Shown one piece after another: positions 46,025 to 52,973 of a stretch of DNA of 64,000 nt. Source of the stretch: Leeuwenhoekiella aequorea (GTDB taxonomy: Bacteria; Bacteroidota; Bacteroidia; Flavobacteriales; Flavobacteriaceae); assembly GCF_004104375.1 (NCBI RefSeq), contig NZ_QOVM01000001.1, positions 62,001-126,000 of the forward strand, written 5' to 3'. Under the pieces are notes generated by a model. It saw only the letters and a list, made by a program, of their open reading frames with translations, was not told where the DNA came from and searched no databases. The position numbers and the translations under genes were made by a program. The stretch's first letter is position 1. Each line of letters begins with the position of its first letter.

Positions 46025-46183
46025 TTACCTGCTGATCGTCTTTAAATCATCTAAAGCTTCAATAAAAGCCTTTCGCAAATCTTCTGTAGAATTGGCCTCG
46101 TAGATAACGAGATGGTTGATCTCAAGAAATTTTCCATACCAAACTCCATCAGAAGAACTATACTCAATGGTACCTTTATAATT
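46025..46183 (-). pseudogene. Truncated HicB-like antitoxin remnant
   Basis: The minus-strand frame reads NYKGTIEYSSSDGVWYGKFL then EINHLVIYEANSTEDLRKAF and IEALDDLKTIS before a stop. This is the N-terminal half of the HicB-type antitoxin fold (usually YKG-x-IEYS-x-EDGVFYGK). There is no start codon: an in-frame TAA lies directly upstream at 46186-46184. The C-terminal DNA-binding domain is missing and no hicA toxin is next to it. It is a decayed toxin-antitoxin gene. Confidence 0.7.
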
Positions 46184-46580
46184 TTATATGTAAGATAGTT
46201 TTTCACTGCTTTTATTAATTTTGATATACTTAAATTTATTCATTAGAAATGCTTTATTTTCTGTTAATTGTATAGGTTTTCCTTTTTCCGAAAAGCCTAC
46301 AATTTTACCGATGGTACTTGAAATCAAACAAACATTGAACGCTTAGAAGAATTTCCTATACTCAGAGAATTTAGAGGGACAAAGGAATATAAAAACTTTA
46401 AAGCTGAGTCTAAATTTTTCAAAGAGAAAAATAAGGAAGTCATTACACCCTATACAATAGAAAAAGAATAAAAGTAGCTGCCAACAGCAGGTTTTTAAAA
46501 GAGAGATATTTAAGATTATTTTAGGTTCTAAACCATAAGACCACTCTCATAATATTAATCATTAGTTTTAGATATATGTA
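46184..46580. other. Gene-fragment debris between the HicB remnant and the next gene
   Basis: About 400 bp with no intact gene. A minus-strand tail ends at 46184 after KIVGFSEKGKPIQLTENKAF. On the plus strand a start-less tail runs to 46471 (FPILREFRGTKEYKNFKAES and further), partly overlapping it. Both look like ends of genes cut off by past rearrangements. Confidence 0.5.
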
Positions 46581-46907
46581 ATGTATTTCAAAAATAAAAA
46601 TATAATTATTGGACTGCTTAAATACTTTATCAAAAAAAATAACCTACACGATAAAGAAGGGTTCAAAGAATTTAATAAATATTATTTTGTAGTTGAACTA
46701 GATGTAAGTGGCTTTGAAGAAGGCTTAATTATGAAGGGAATTGAAGAATTAATGATAAATCCTAAATGGATTATAATTGGAAAATCTCATATTCTTTTTA
46801 GAGAAATTAATAACCCGGAGTATAATATAACTAATCAAATTCTGAAATTTCATATATTAAAAACAAAATTGATTGAATTCAGAGATTTAGCATTAAAAGA
46901 TAAATAA
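46581..46907 (+). CDS. Hypothetical protein
   Basis: A 108-aa protein of unknown family. It has a basic N-terminus (MYFKNKNIIIGLLKYFIKKN), then alternating beta strands (FVVELDVSGFEEGL, WIIIGKSHILFREIN) and a C-terminal helix. It is AT-rich, like its surroundings. No clear promoter or partner is visible. Confidence 0.55.
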   Translation: MYFKNKNIIIGLLKYFIKKNNLHDKEGFKEFNKYYFVVELDVSGFEEGLIMKGIEELMINPKWIIIGKSHILFREINNPEYNITNQILKFHILKTKLIEFRDLALKDK

Positions 46908-47006
46908 GGGGGTATCCTTTTATTCCCTTCTGCTTTATATCTAAGTCAAAAACGAATGTATTTTGCTTCATATTTATTAATTTTAATAAAACCTCAAATC
47001 CTGAAA

Positions 47007-47432
47007 ATGCATCAAGAAACCCTTCAATACTTCGACCCCTTCTATGATCAGATCTCATATAACTACTCAGGTTCTGTTCAGCTTGAAGAAATATTACATT
47101 TTCTCGATTTAGCCTTTCCAAAATGGAAAACTAATTGTGGCTTGGGTACATTTGCTCCGGAGTTTGTGAATTGGCTTCTAGAACATACATCAGAGTCATT
47201 TCAAGATGATTCCTTTTTAAATTTTTTAAATTTACTGTACTTAGAGATTGCTGATGAATATTCAAAATATGAAGAATCTCAAGCTTTCTCGTTTGATCTT
47301 GAATGCATAAAACACTTCCCTGAGGATTCAGAGACCAGCTACGATGCTTTATCAGGTTTTGAATATAAAGTTGAGCTAGAGAAATTTAAAGCGAGCAGAA
47401 GGGAAATAAATGCATTTGATTTTATCTTTTAA
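47007..47432 (+). CDS. Hypothetical acidic protein
   Basis: A 141-aa acidic protein (QYFDPFYDQISYNYSGSVQL, then several Glu/Ser-rich helices). No known domain is recognised. ATG 47007 is preferred; an upstream ATG at 46956 would add a 17-residue hydrophobic stretch. It converges with the coiled-coil gene at 47429, overlapping 4 bp. Confidence 0.55.
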   Translation: MHQETLQYFDPFYDQISYNYSGSVQLEEILHFLDLAFPKWKTNCGLGTFAPEFVNWLLEHTSESFQDDSFLNFLNLLYLEIADEYSKYEESQAFSFDLECIKHFPEDSETSYDALSGFEYKVELEKFKASRREINAFDFIF

Positions 47433-47920
47433 ATGTTCTCATTCCATTTTTCATAAAGTTCCTGAACATCTGGATACTCTTTAAAAAATTGATTTTGACG
47501 ATTAATCAAATATCTATTCTTTTGTTTTTCGATATCAATTTGCTCTTTTAAATCTTTATCCGAAAAATAGCTTATGATCAATACTGAAGCAAAACAGGTT
47601 AACATTAATAGTATAATAATAAGATAAATACGTTGATTTATTTTATTTGATTTAATCTTTTTGACAGTCTCTTCCGCTTGCTCAACTAGAGAATTGTTAA
47701 TTTTAGAAATAACTTTTATATACTCCTCTTTAGAATTTTCAAAGGGCTCTAAATTAATGAGTATTGGCTTATCCAAAAGCTTTTGAAAATCAACATATTT
47801 AGTATCAATATCATTGCTCGCTTTAACTATTCTACTAGCATTATAATCAAATTTTTTAGATTGAGTTTCAAGGTTTTTAAACTCTTCTACTAGCAGAGCG
47901 ACTAGATGTTTTTGTGACAT
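47429..47920 (-). CDS. Coiled-coil protein with one membrane helix, beside the relaxase
   Basis: A 163-aa protein. Residues 1-100 are a charged coiled coil. One membrane helix follows (IYLIIILLMLTCFASVLIIS, about 99-118), then a helical tail. The start overlaps the relaxase gene by 44 bp, so it probably belongs to the mobilization operon. Similar small membrane proteins follow relaxase genes in mobilizable elements and may help couple to a transfer channel, but no family is named. Confidence 0.65.
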   Translation of the reverse strand: MSQKHLVALLVEEFKNLETQSKKFDYNASRIVKASNDIDTKYVDFQKLLDKPILINLEPFENSKEEYIKVISKINNSLVEQAEETVKKIKSNKINQRIYLIIILLMLTCFASVLIISYFSDKDLKEQIDIEKQKNRYLINRQNQFFKEYPDVQELYEKWNENI

Positions 47921-48653
47921 TGTTCTTATTTTTATTAATTTCTAAATCTTTTAATAATTGGTTCTTGGCCATAGTTTTGTGAATTTCACTTGCTTTGAAA
48001 TCATAACCCTTATGTATAAACCTAAAGCCTCTAAGGTTTCCGAACTGATCTAAAATGGCTATTGCTAAAATGCCATTCTGTTTCATTTCTAATTCATAAG
48101 TTTTTATGTTTATAATTGCTTTTTTAGAAATAACTTTCTTATGAATATTTAAAAGTTCCTTTCTAATCTCTTTAGTAGCTGTCTTTTTCTTTGTTTTAAC
48201 ATCATCAATAGTTTGAAGCCCCAATCTAATTGCAACCTTTTCAGCCGCTTTCATTGATTTATAGCCTATATAACTACTAGTTAATGCCTTTCCAGAAAAA
48301 TCTATTCTGTTTACATACAAATGAAGATGTCTATGCTTTCTGTCATTATGAACATAGCCTACACTCTGATTATCATTTAAACCTAATTCAGATTTAAATC
48401 GATGAGCTATCTCATTCCAATCTTCTGTTTTTAGCCGGGCTCCATCTTCAGGAACTGGAGAAATAACAAAAGAGAATACATTATTGAGACAATTATGGTT
48501 CAACTCATGAATCATATTAAATTCACGAGTTATATCCTTTGTTTTTATAGCTGATAATAGTTCTTTATGGACCAATTCAGCATTCTTCTTATCATTATCT
48601 GCATATTCTAAGCTTGCTCTTAAATGGCTTATTGCTCTTCCTAATCCAACCAT
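47877..48653 (-). CDS. mobA: MobA-type relaxase
   Basis: A 258-aa relaxase that would nick the element's transfer origin. The metal-binding histidine cluster is seen in NDRKHRHLHLYVNRIDFSGK at about residues 100-120, preceded by FVISPVPEDG. The catalytic Tyr cannot be assigned with certainty. It starts exactly at the end of the MobC-like gene (one-base overlap) and overlaps the coiled-coil gene. It has no C-terminal helicase or primase. Confidence 0.85.
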   Translation of the reverse strand: MVGLGRAISHLRASLEYADNDKKNAELVHKELLSAIKTKDITREFNMIHELNHNCLNNVFSFVISPVPEDGARLKTEDWNEIAHRFKSELGLNDNQSVGYVHNDRKHRHLHLYVNRIDFSGKALTSSYIGYKSMKAAEKVAIRLGLQTIDDVKTKKKTATKEIRKELLNIHKKVISKKAIINIKTYELEMKQNGILAIAILDQFGNLRGFRFIHKGYDFKASEIHKTMAKNQLLKDLEINKNKNNVTKTSSRSASRRV

Positions 48654-48955
48654 TATTGAAAGTTTTTAAGATGCACTCTAATTTCATCAACTAGATTATG
48701 AAGCTCCTGATTAAATCTTGGATCTTTCTTTTTAAGTAAATTTCCAGTTGATGTTAAACCATTTTGAAATTTAACAAGTGATTTATAAGTTTCTAATTCA
48801 TCTTCAGTCAATCTAGATCTCAAATTCTTATTCAATCCGGCTTTAATTAAATATTTACTTAGAGATAAGCCGGCATCTTTAGCCATAACTTTTAAAAGCT
48901 TTTTATCAATTAAGGTGGTACGCAGAATAATTACTTCTCTCCTTTTTTGTTTCAT
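48653..48955 (-). CDS. mobC: MobC-like relaxosome protein
   Basis: A 100-aa basic protein. An N-terminal ribbon-helix-helix-like segment (REVIILRTTLIDKKLLKVMA) and LSLSKYLIKAGLNKNL are typical of MobC proteins, which bind near the transfer origin and help the relaxase. The following gap (48956-49362) holds direct and inverted repeats that may contain the origin. Confidence 0.8.
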   Translation of the reverse strand: MKQKRREVIILRTTLIDKKLLKVMAKDAGLSLSKYLIKAGLNKNLRSRLTEDELETYKSLVKFQNGLTSTGNLLKKKDPRFNQELHNLVDEIRVHLKNFQ

Positions 48956-49039
48956 TTTTTTTGTTTTTGAGCCTTAGCGAAAAAACCAAGAATTGACTTT
49001 TATATAGGATCAGGTAACTGATTGTATATACAAAGTCAC

Positions 49040-49115
49040 TTCTTGAATTACTCTTTCGAATTACTCTTTCGTTGAATTACTCTTTCGAATTACTCTTTCG
49101 TTGTCAATTCAAGAA
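49040..49115. repeat. Tandem repeats inside an inverted repeat (possible oriT/ori)
   Basis: GAATTACTCTTTC occurs four times at 49045-49099, grouped as two 29-bp units separated by GTT. The array is bracketed by TTCTTGAATT (49040-49049) and AATTCAAGAA (49106-49115), a perfect 10-bp inverted repeat. It lies directly upstream of mobC on its strand, the usual place for an origin of transfer or iteron-type replication origin. Confidence 0.6.
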
Positions 49116-49213
49116 TCCTTACTCATCAAGCTGAAATCTTGATTTTAAGTTTAGTTTTGATTTAATACTTACCTAATTTTTAACTTCTGAAATACAGTAA
49201 TTTAGGTTATGCA

Positions 49214-49353
49214 ATCAAGTTACCTACCTCCTACCTATCTTACCTAATTCTTAGATTTAGGTAAGTTTAGGTAGCTGATAAAATATTAATCTACCTGCTA
49301 TAATCAATTAATAATGTGACCTTTATAACTCTCTGGTAAGTAGGTAACTTGAT
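49214..49353. repeat. 15-bp inverted repeat with TACCTA/TAGGTA motifs
   Basis: AATCAAGTTACCTAC (49213-49227) and its reverse complement (49340-49354) flank a region rich in TACCTA and TAGGTA copies. The region lies just before the end of the VapE-like gene. It may be the replication origin recognised by element proteins, or a regulatory array. It makes up most of the gene-free stretch 48956-49362. Confidence 0.55.
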
Positions 49354-49362
49354 TTTTAATTT

Positions 49363-50547
49363 TTAATCATTTTCAATTTCAAATGGACTTACTTTGAAAA
49401 GTGGTTTAATTAAATAGCCGTATATCTGTCTTTGTGGATGTTTTACTCTAGGGAAACCTTGAGATGTTAAGGCTTTACCCATACTTACAGTATTTAGTTT
49501 TGTATTAAGCCCATTGAGGCTAATAACCACTTCAGTCGAAGTTTTGAATTCACTGAAATCATCTCCTGGAACAAAATATTTCGTTACAATCTCTTCTTCC
49601 GGTGTCAACTCTCTATATTGCGCATTTCTAATTTCATTTTCCTGAATATCTTTAAATGTGAGCTCCTCATTAAAATCAGGATCATTGTAAGCTAGATGAT
49701 AGGCTTGTGACCAAACCATATTAATATCTACCTCTTCTTTAAAACTAAAGTCTATTTTGCCGTTCATCATAAAACTTAACCATCTCACTGAACCTGTAGG
49801 GTCTTTTAGAAAGGTTAATACGTTTGTTGATCCAAGAAATGAACATATTCGAGGAAGTTTCGAATTTCGTTTATCGTAGGGTAGGCGTTCATTTATACTC
49901 ATTTTAGACATCATAGCCTTTCGGTTTCCTAAGGTCTTAGAGTCCTCACCATCGAAATCGTCTAGAGCAATTAAGAAGTTTCTAGTCAATTGAATATTAG
50001 CATCTTTCCCATAACCTAATTCTTCTGTAAAATAATTTCTTAAAGGTTTCGGACATAGTGCTCTACACCAAGATGATTTCCCCGAGTTTTGTCCAGGATG
50101 AACTAAAACAAAACATTGCTTGTTTACATAATTTGGTTCTAATGCGCACCGCACAGCCCTGACTAACCATTTTCTCATATGATATTCAAAACTCTTAAAG
50201 TCTATTACCGGCACATAACTTGCAAATTTGGATATATGATCAGAATGATCATATTTAGGTAGCCCCCTGAAATAATTATCTATTGGATCATAACTTTCAA
50301 CCATATCAGATTTGATTAGTATTTCTAATTTCCTAATACTTATATTGATCTGATTGCTCTCGAGTTCGATTAAAAGTGATTCTAGGTTAAGGGATTTCCA
50401 TTGGGAACCTTCTTTCAATCTAATCTCATATTCGTGAGCAATCGTATTATATTTAAGTTCATATCTTGAAAAAATATGTTCTGCAGCTAAATGATATATA
50501 GTCTTACTCTTGGGATCTTCAATCCCATAGAAAGAATTTGCTTTCAT
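49363..50547 (-). CDS. VapE-like helicase/ATPase
   Basis: A 394-aa protein with a P-loop HPGQNSGKSSWC near residue 150, a Walker B-like LIALDDFDGED and a sensor motif CSFLGSTN. These are the motifs of the virulence-associated protein E superfamily-3-type helicase used by integrative elements to replicate. The usual N-terminal primase (VirE/BT4734-like) module is missing; residues 1-120 are of unknown fold. It follows the HTH gene after a hairpin. Confidence 0.8.
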   Translation of the reverse strand: MKANSFYGIEDPKSKTIYHLAAEHIFSRYELKYNTIAHEYEIRLKEGSQWKSLNLESLLIELESNQINISIRKLEILIKSDMVESYDPIDNYFRGLPKYDHSDHISKFASYVPVIDFKSFEYHMRKWLVRAVRCALEPNYVNKQCFVLVHPGQNSGKSSWCRALCPKPLRNYFTEELGYGKDANIQLTRNFLIALDDFDGEDSKTLGNRKAMMSKMSINERLPYDKRNSKLPRICSFLGSTNVLTFLKDPTGSVRWLSFMMNGKIDFSFKEEVDINMVWSQAYHLAYNDPDFNEELTFKDIQENEIRNAQYRELTPEEEIVTKYFVPGDDFSEFKTSTEVVISLNGLNTKLNTVSMGKALTSQGFPRVKHPQRQIYGYLIKPLFKVSPFEIEND

Positions 50548-50619
50548 AGATAAATAATTTATAGAAAGCCGTATATTTGTATGACTTTCATTAAGTTGTA
50601 AAGTGATAAAGAAATTTTT

Positions 50620-50645
50620 AAGCGTAAGGTGGCACCCTTACGCTT
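50620..50645. terminator. Hairpin between the HTH and VapE-like genes
   Basis: AAGCGTAAGG and CCTTACGCTT form a perfect 10-bp stem with a 6-nt loop. A T run follows on the plus strand. On the minus strand it sits at the end of the HTH gene (overlapping its stop region) and is followed by only a short T tract, so it may act as a partial terminator. Confidence 0.6.
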
Positions 50646-50931
50646 TTTTATTTAGCAAGAGCTTTTTGTTAAATTCTGCTTCTAAGAAATCATCAGAAGT
50701 ATCTGGTTCTCCTAATAACCAATTATCAATATCTTCTTTCTTAAAAAACAGTTGACGAATGTTTTTATTGGAACCTTTTGGTAGAAGTTGTAATCTGGAA
50801 AGCTTGTAAATTTTGCTTTTAGAAAGTCCGGTGTAACGTTCTAGGTCTTCAATATTAAAAACCTTTTTATTGAGGTAGAGTTGATTTCGAATGTCAAGTA
50901 ATATCTCGACTACATTTTCTGAATTGCTCAT
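50638..50931 (-). CDS. HTH domain protein (excisionase/MerR-like)
   Basis: A 97-aa protein with a helix-turn-helix of the HTH_17 type: FNIEDLERYTGLSKSKIYKL, then PKGSNKNIRQLFFKKEDIDN (the wing and second recognition region). Such proteins serve as excisionases or replication/regulation factors in Bacteroidota mobile elements. It is upstream of the VapE-like gene on the same strand. Confidence 0.75.
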   Translation of the reverse strand: MSNSENVVEILLDIRNQLYLNKKVFNIEDLERYTGLSKSKIYKLSRLQLLPKGSNKNIRQLFFKKEDIDNWLLGEPDTSDDFLEAEFNKKLLLNKKA

Positions 50932-51045
50932 CGCTTTGTGATTTAAAATTAATAGATCAATCGGCCGATTGTTTGAGCAAACATATGATGCTAAATGTCA
51001 CTAATACAATGTAGTAATATACATTACCAGTTAATTACTACATAT

Positions 51046-51729
51046 TTATGCTTTGAAAATGTTTTGACTGAAATAATTTAACAAGTCACTAGTACTTGGA
51101 GCTCGATTTTCTGATAAATCCTTCTTCCATTTGGAATAGCTTTTTTTTAAGCTTCCCATATTTACAGCATTTTTACCCATTAAAAATGTATGATCGATTA
51201 ATTGAAAGAAAGCCTTTTTCTTATTTCCTTCTAAACTTTGAACTCCCCCCACTATAAGTAAATCAAAAATTGAAAAAATTGCGTTGTAGTGCGGGTCTTT
51301 TGGTCTGGTCGTGGATGTGATTTTAAAAACTACTTTTTTAGAAACTTCCTTTCCCTCAAGAATTCGTAGAAATTGATCTGACTCACCTTTATTCATTTTC
51401 AAAAAATGAAAATCAATATTTCTATTCTTTATAAATTGAAATATTGGCTCTACATTCATTTCATTTTTGACAAATAATGCTCTCTTATGAAATAGAGCTG
51501 ATACTCCAAATAAAAAGAATACTATTGCGACAATTAGACTTATATTCCAACTGGCTCCATTAAAAATCAGGAGTAAAAATGTAAATAAAGAAATACCCAA
51601 GAAAATAAAAACAAACCTATTAAAGAGCTTTGATGGTTTCATACGAAAACCTGGTTCGAAAAGTAACTTTAATTTGTTTTCAATTTTGGTTAAAATACGG
51701 ACGTAGTATATGATAGAATTTTCAAGCAT
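51046..51729 (-). CDS. Hypothetical membrane protein at element right end
   Basis: A 227-aa protein. Two membrane helices (FVFIFLGISLFTFLLLIF and ISLIVAIVFFLFGVSALF, about residues 40-80) are followed by a soluble domain with FKITSTTRPKDPHYNAIFSI and a basic C-terminal helix. No family is recognised. The last gene before the right attachment site, it starts 55 bp inside the arm repeats. Confidence 0.6.
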   Translation of the reverse strand: MLENSIIYYVRILTKIENKLKLLFEPGFRMKPSKLFNRFVFIFLGISLFTFLLLIFNGASWNISLIVAIVFFLFGVSALFHKRALFVKNEMNVEPIFQFIKNRNIDFHFLKMNKGESDQFLRILEGKEVSKKVVFKITSTTRPKDPHYNAIFSIFDLLIVGGVQSLEGNKKKAFFQLIDHTFLMGKNAVNMGSLKKSYSKWKKDLSENRAPSTSDLLNYFSQNIFKA

Positions 51730-51783
51730 TCAATATAATTTGGGGGTTTGTGATTATCAAATATAAATAAATGATAACTATTG

Positions 51784-51805
51784 TGTTGTCTATATGTTGT
51801 ACTAA
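51784..51805. repeat. Right integrase arm-type repeats
   Basis: TGTTGTCTATA (51784-51794) and TGTTGTACTAA (51795-51805) lie in tandem. The second copy is identical to 33881-33891 at the left end. They are 33 bp inside the right direct repeat and 52 bp from the tRNA 3' end. Confidence 0.7.
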
Positions 51806-51814
51806 CCCCAAAAC

Positions 51815-51843
51815 AAAAAAGCCCTACGATCTCTCGTAAGGCT
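51815..51843 (-). terminator. Element-borne terminator for tRNA(CAU)
   Basis: AGCC-x-TACGA and TCGTA-x-GGCT form a 9-bp stem with one mismatch and a 4-nt loop. The six A on the plus strand give a T run for the minus-strand tRNA transcript. It replaces the chromosomal terminator that the insertion moved to 33665-33698. Confidence 0.82.
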
Positions 51844-51905
51844 TATCTTTACTAGTGTGGTCCCACCTGGGCTCGAACCAGGGACCACCTGATTATGAGT
51901 CAGGT
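51839..51905. repeat. Right attachment site (67-bp direct repeat)
   Basis: Identical to 33694-33760. It includes the last 48 bp of the functional tRNA(CAU) gene and 19 bp downstream. Confidence 0.95.
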
Positions 51906-51931
51906 GCTCTAACCAACTGAGCTATAGGACC
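51858..51931 (-). tRNA. tRNA with CAU anticodon (Met elongator or Ile2)
   Basis: A 74-nt cloverleaf with perfect acceptor GGTCCTA/TGGGACC (one G-T pair), D-arm GCTC-AGTTGGTTA-GAGC, anticodon stem CCTGA/TCAGG with loop CTCATAA and T-arm CCTGG-TTCGAGC-CCAGG. The anticodon is CAT in DNA. Elongator Met and lysidine-modified Ile2 cannot be separated safely by eye. CCA is not encoded. Its 3' half is the integration site of the element. Confidence 0.92.
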
Positions 51932-51999
51932 AGCATTAATGCTTATTAAAGCACTAAAGCGGGCGCAAAAATAAGACTAATTTTTATTTACTGCAAATA

Positions 52000-52422
52000 T
52001 TAATCAAACTCCTTTAATTCAATTTCTCTATCTTGACATAATTCGATTAAAACTCCTCCTGTGCTTTTAGGATGTAAAAAGGCAACCCATTTATTGTCAG
52101 CACCTTCTTTTGGCTTTTCATTTAGCAAAATAAAACCCTCTTGTTGCAAACGCTTTAATTCACCTACAATATCTTCTACTGCATAAGCAATATGGTGTAT
52201 GCCTTCACCACGTTTTTCTATAAATTTTGCAATAGGACTATCTGCATTACTTGCCTCTAATAGTTCAATTTTACTTGTTCCCATTTCAAAAAATGAAGTC
52301 TTTACGCCTTCAGTAATTACCTCCTCAAATTTATAAGGCGGTTTGCCTAATAATTTTTCATAAAGAATATTTGAAGCATTTAAATCTTTAACTGCAATAC
52401 CTATATGTTCGATTTGTTTCAT
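52000..52422 (-). CDS. mce: Methylmalonyl-CoA epimerase
   Basis: A 140-aa vicinal-oxygen-chelate enzyme that interconverts the R and S forms of methylmalonyl-CoA in propionate metabolism. Metal ligands are in KQIEHIGIAVKDL (His), the KIELLEA region (Glu), GIHHIAYAV (His) and GGVLIELCQ (Glu). It reads toward the tRNA and the element. Confidence 0.92.
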   Translation of the reverse strand: MKQIEHIGIAVKDLNASNILYEKLLGKPPYKFEEVITEGVKTSFFEMGTSKIELLEASNADSPIAKFIEKRGEGIHHIAYAVEDIVGELKRLQQEGFILLNEKPKEGADNKWVAFLHPKSTGGVLIELCQDREIELKEFD

Positions 52423-52556
52423 AGTACATGTCTTTCTCTACTCATTAATACCTTAAAAATAGAATTTCTACATTTCTCCTAATCGTTACAAACTCAGAAA
52501 TACATCCACTTACTAGAGATACGCATTATTTGCAAACACGTCGTAGCTAAAAATCG

Positions 52557-52564
52557 TATTTTTG
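52557..52564 (+). promoter_or_regulatory. -7 box directly before rbfA
   Basis: TATTTTTG fits TAnnTTTG and ends only 4 bp before the rbfA ATG. A TTTG lies 24 bp upstream (52529-52532). The transcript would start at or near the ATG, giving a nearly leaderless mRNA. Confidence 0.55.
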
Positions 52565-52568
52565 CAGT

Positions 52569-52961
52569 ATGGAAACGAATAGGCAGAAAAAAGTAGGTGG
52601 TGTTTTACAACGCGACCTTGTAGATGTGATACAAAAAGCACTTGCTCAGGCAGGCGTAACAGGAATTATTGTATCTGTGAGTAAAGTAGGTGTAACAACA
52701 GATTTATCACAAGCAAAAGTTTATATGAGCGTTTTTCCTCACGATAAAGCAGCAGAAATGCTTGTTGAGGTAAAGGCTGTAAAACCATTTATTAAACACG
52801 AAATTGCACAACGCACACGTCACCAATTGAGACGTATGCCAGAATTGCAATTTTATATTGATGACTCGTTAGAATATATAGACGGAATAGATAAATCTTT
52901 AAAAGGAACAGAAGATCCTATTGAAAATCCTGATTTATTACCTCGCCGTAAAAAATCATAA
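52569..52961 (+). CDS. rbfA: 30S ribosome-binding factor A
   Basis: A 130-aa 30S maturation factor needed for 16S rRNA processing and cold adaptation. The KH-like fold is marked by RQKKVGGVLQRDLVDVIQKA and VTTDLSQAKVYMSVFP. KHEIAQRTRHQLRRMPELQF and the C-terminal DSLEYIDGIDKSL follow. The ATG matches the usual family start. The next gene begins 12 bp later. Confidence 0.94.
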   Translation: METNRQKKVGGVLQRDLVDVIQKALAQAGVTGIIVSVSKVGVTTDLSQAKVYMSVFPHDKAAEMLVEVKAVKPFIKHEIAQRTRHQLRRMPELQFYIDDSLEYIDGIDKSLKGTEDPIENPDLLPRRKKS

Positions 52962-52973
52962 TTTACATATTTG

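Larger units (their letters stand above)
33694..51905. mobile_element. 18.1-kb tRNA-integrated (integrative/mobilizable) element
   Basis: A perfect 67-bp direct repeat at 33694-33760 and 51839-51905 includes the last 48 bp of a tRNA(CAU) gene; the intact tRNA is at the right end. A tyrosine integrase gene lies 142 bp inside the left repeat. Arm-like 11-bp repeats are found inside both ends. The right part carries MobC-like, relaxase, VapE-like helicase and HTH/excisionase-like genes. No type IV secretion genes are visible, so transfer would need a helper. The cargo is a MerR/TIGR04255 module and a type I R-M system with HEPN proteins. Confidence 0.93.

Noticed and set aside
47429-48955. Type IV secretion or coupling-protein genes in the element
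   Set aside because: Only relaxase, MobC-like and a one-helix coiled-coil protein are seen. No large ATPase or VirB-like sequence is present, so self-transfer is not claimed.
49045-49102. Possible CRISPR array
   Set aside because: The repeats are 13 bp with no spacers (13- and 3-bp offsets), and there are no cas genes. The layout fits an origin or regulatory array.
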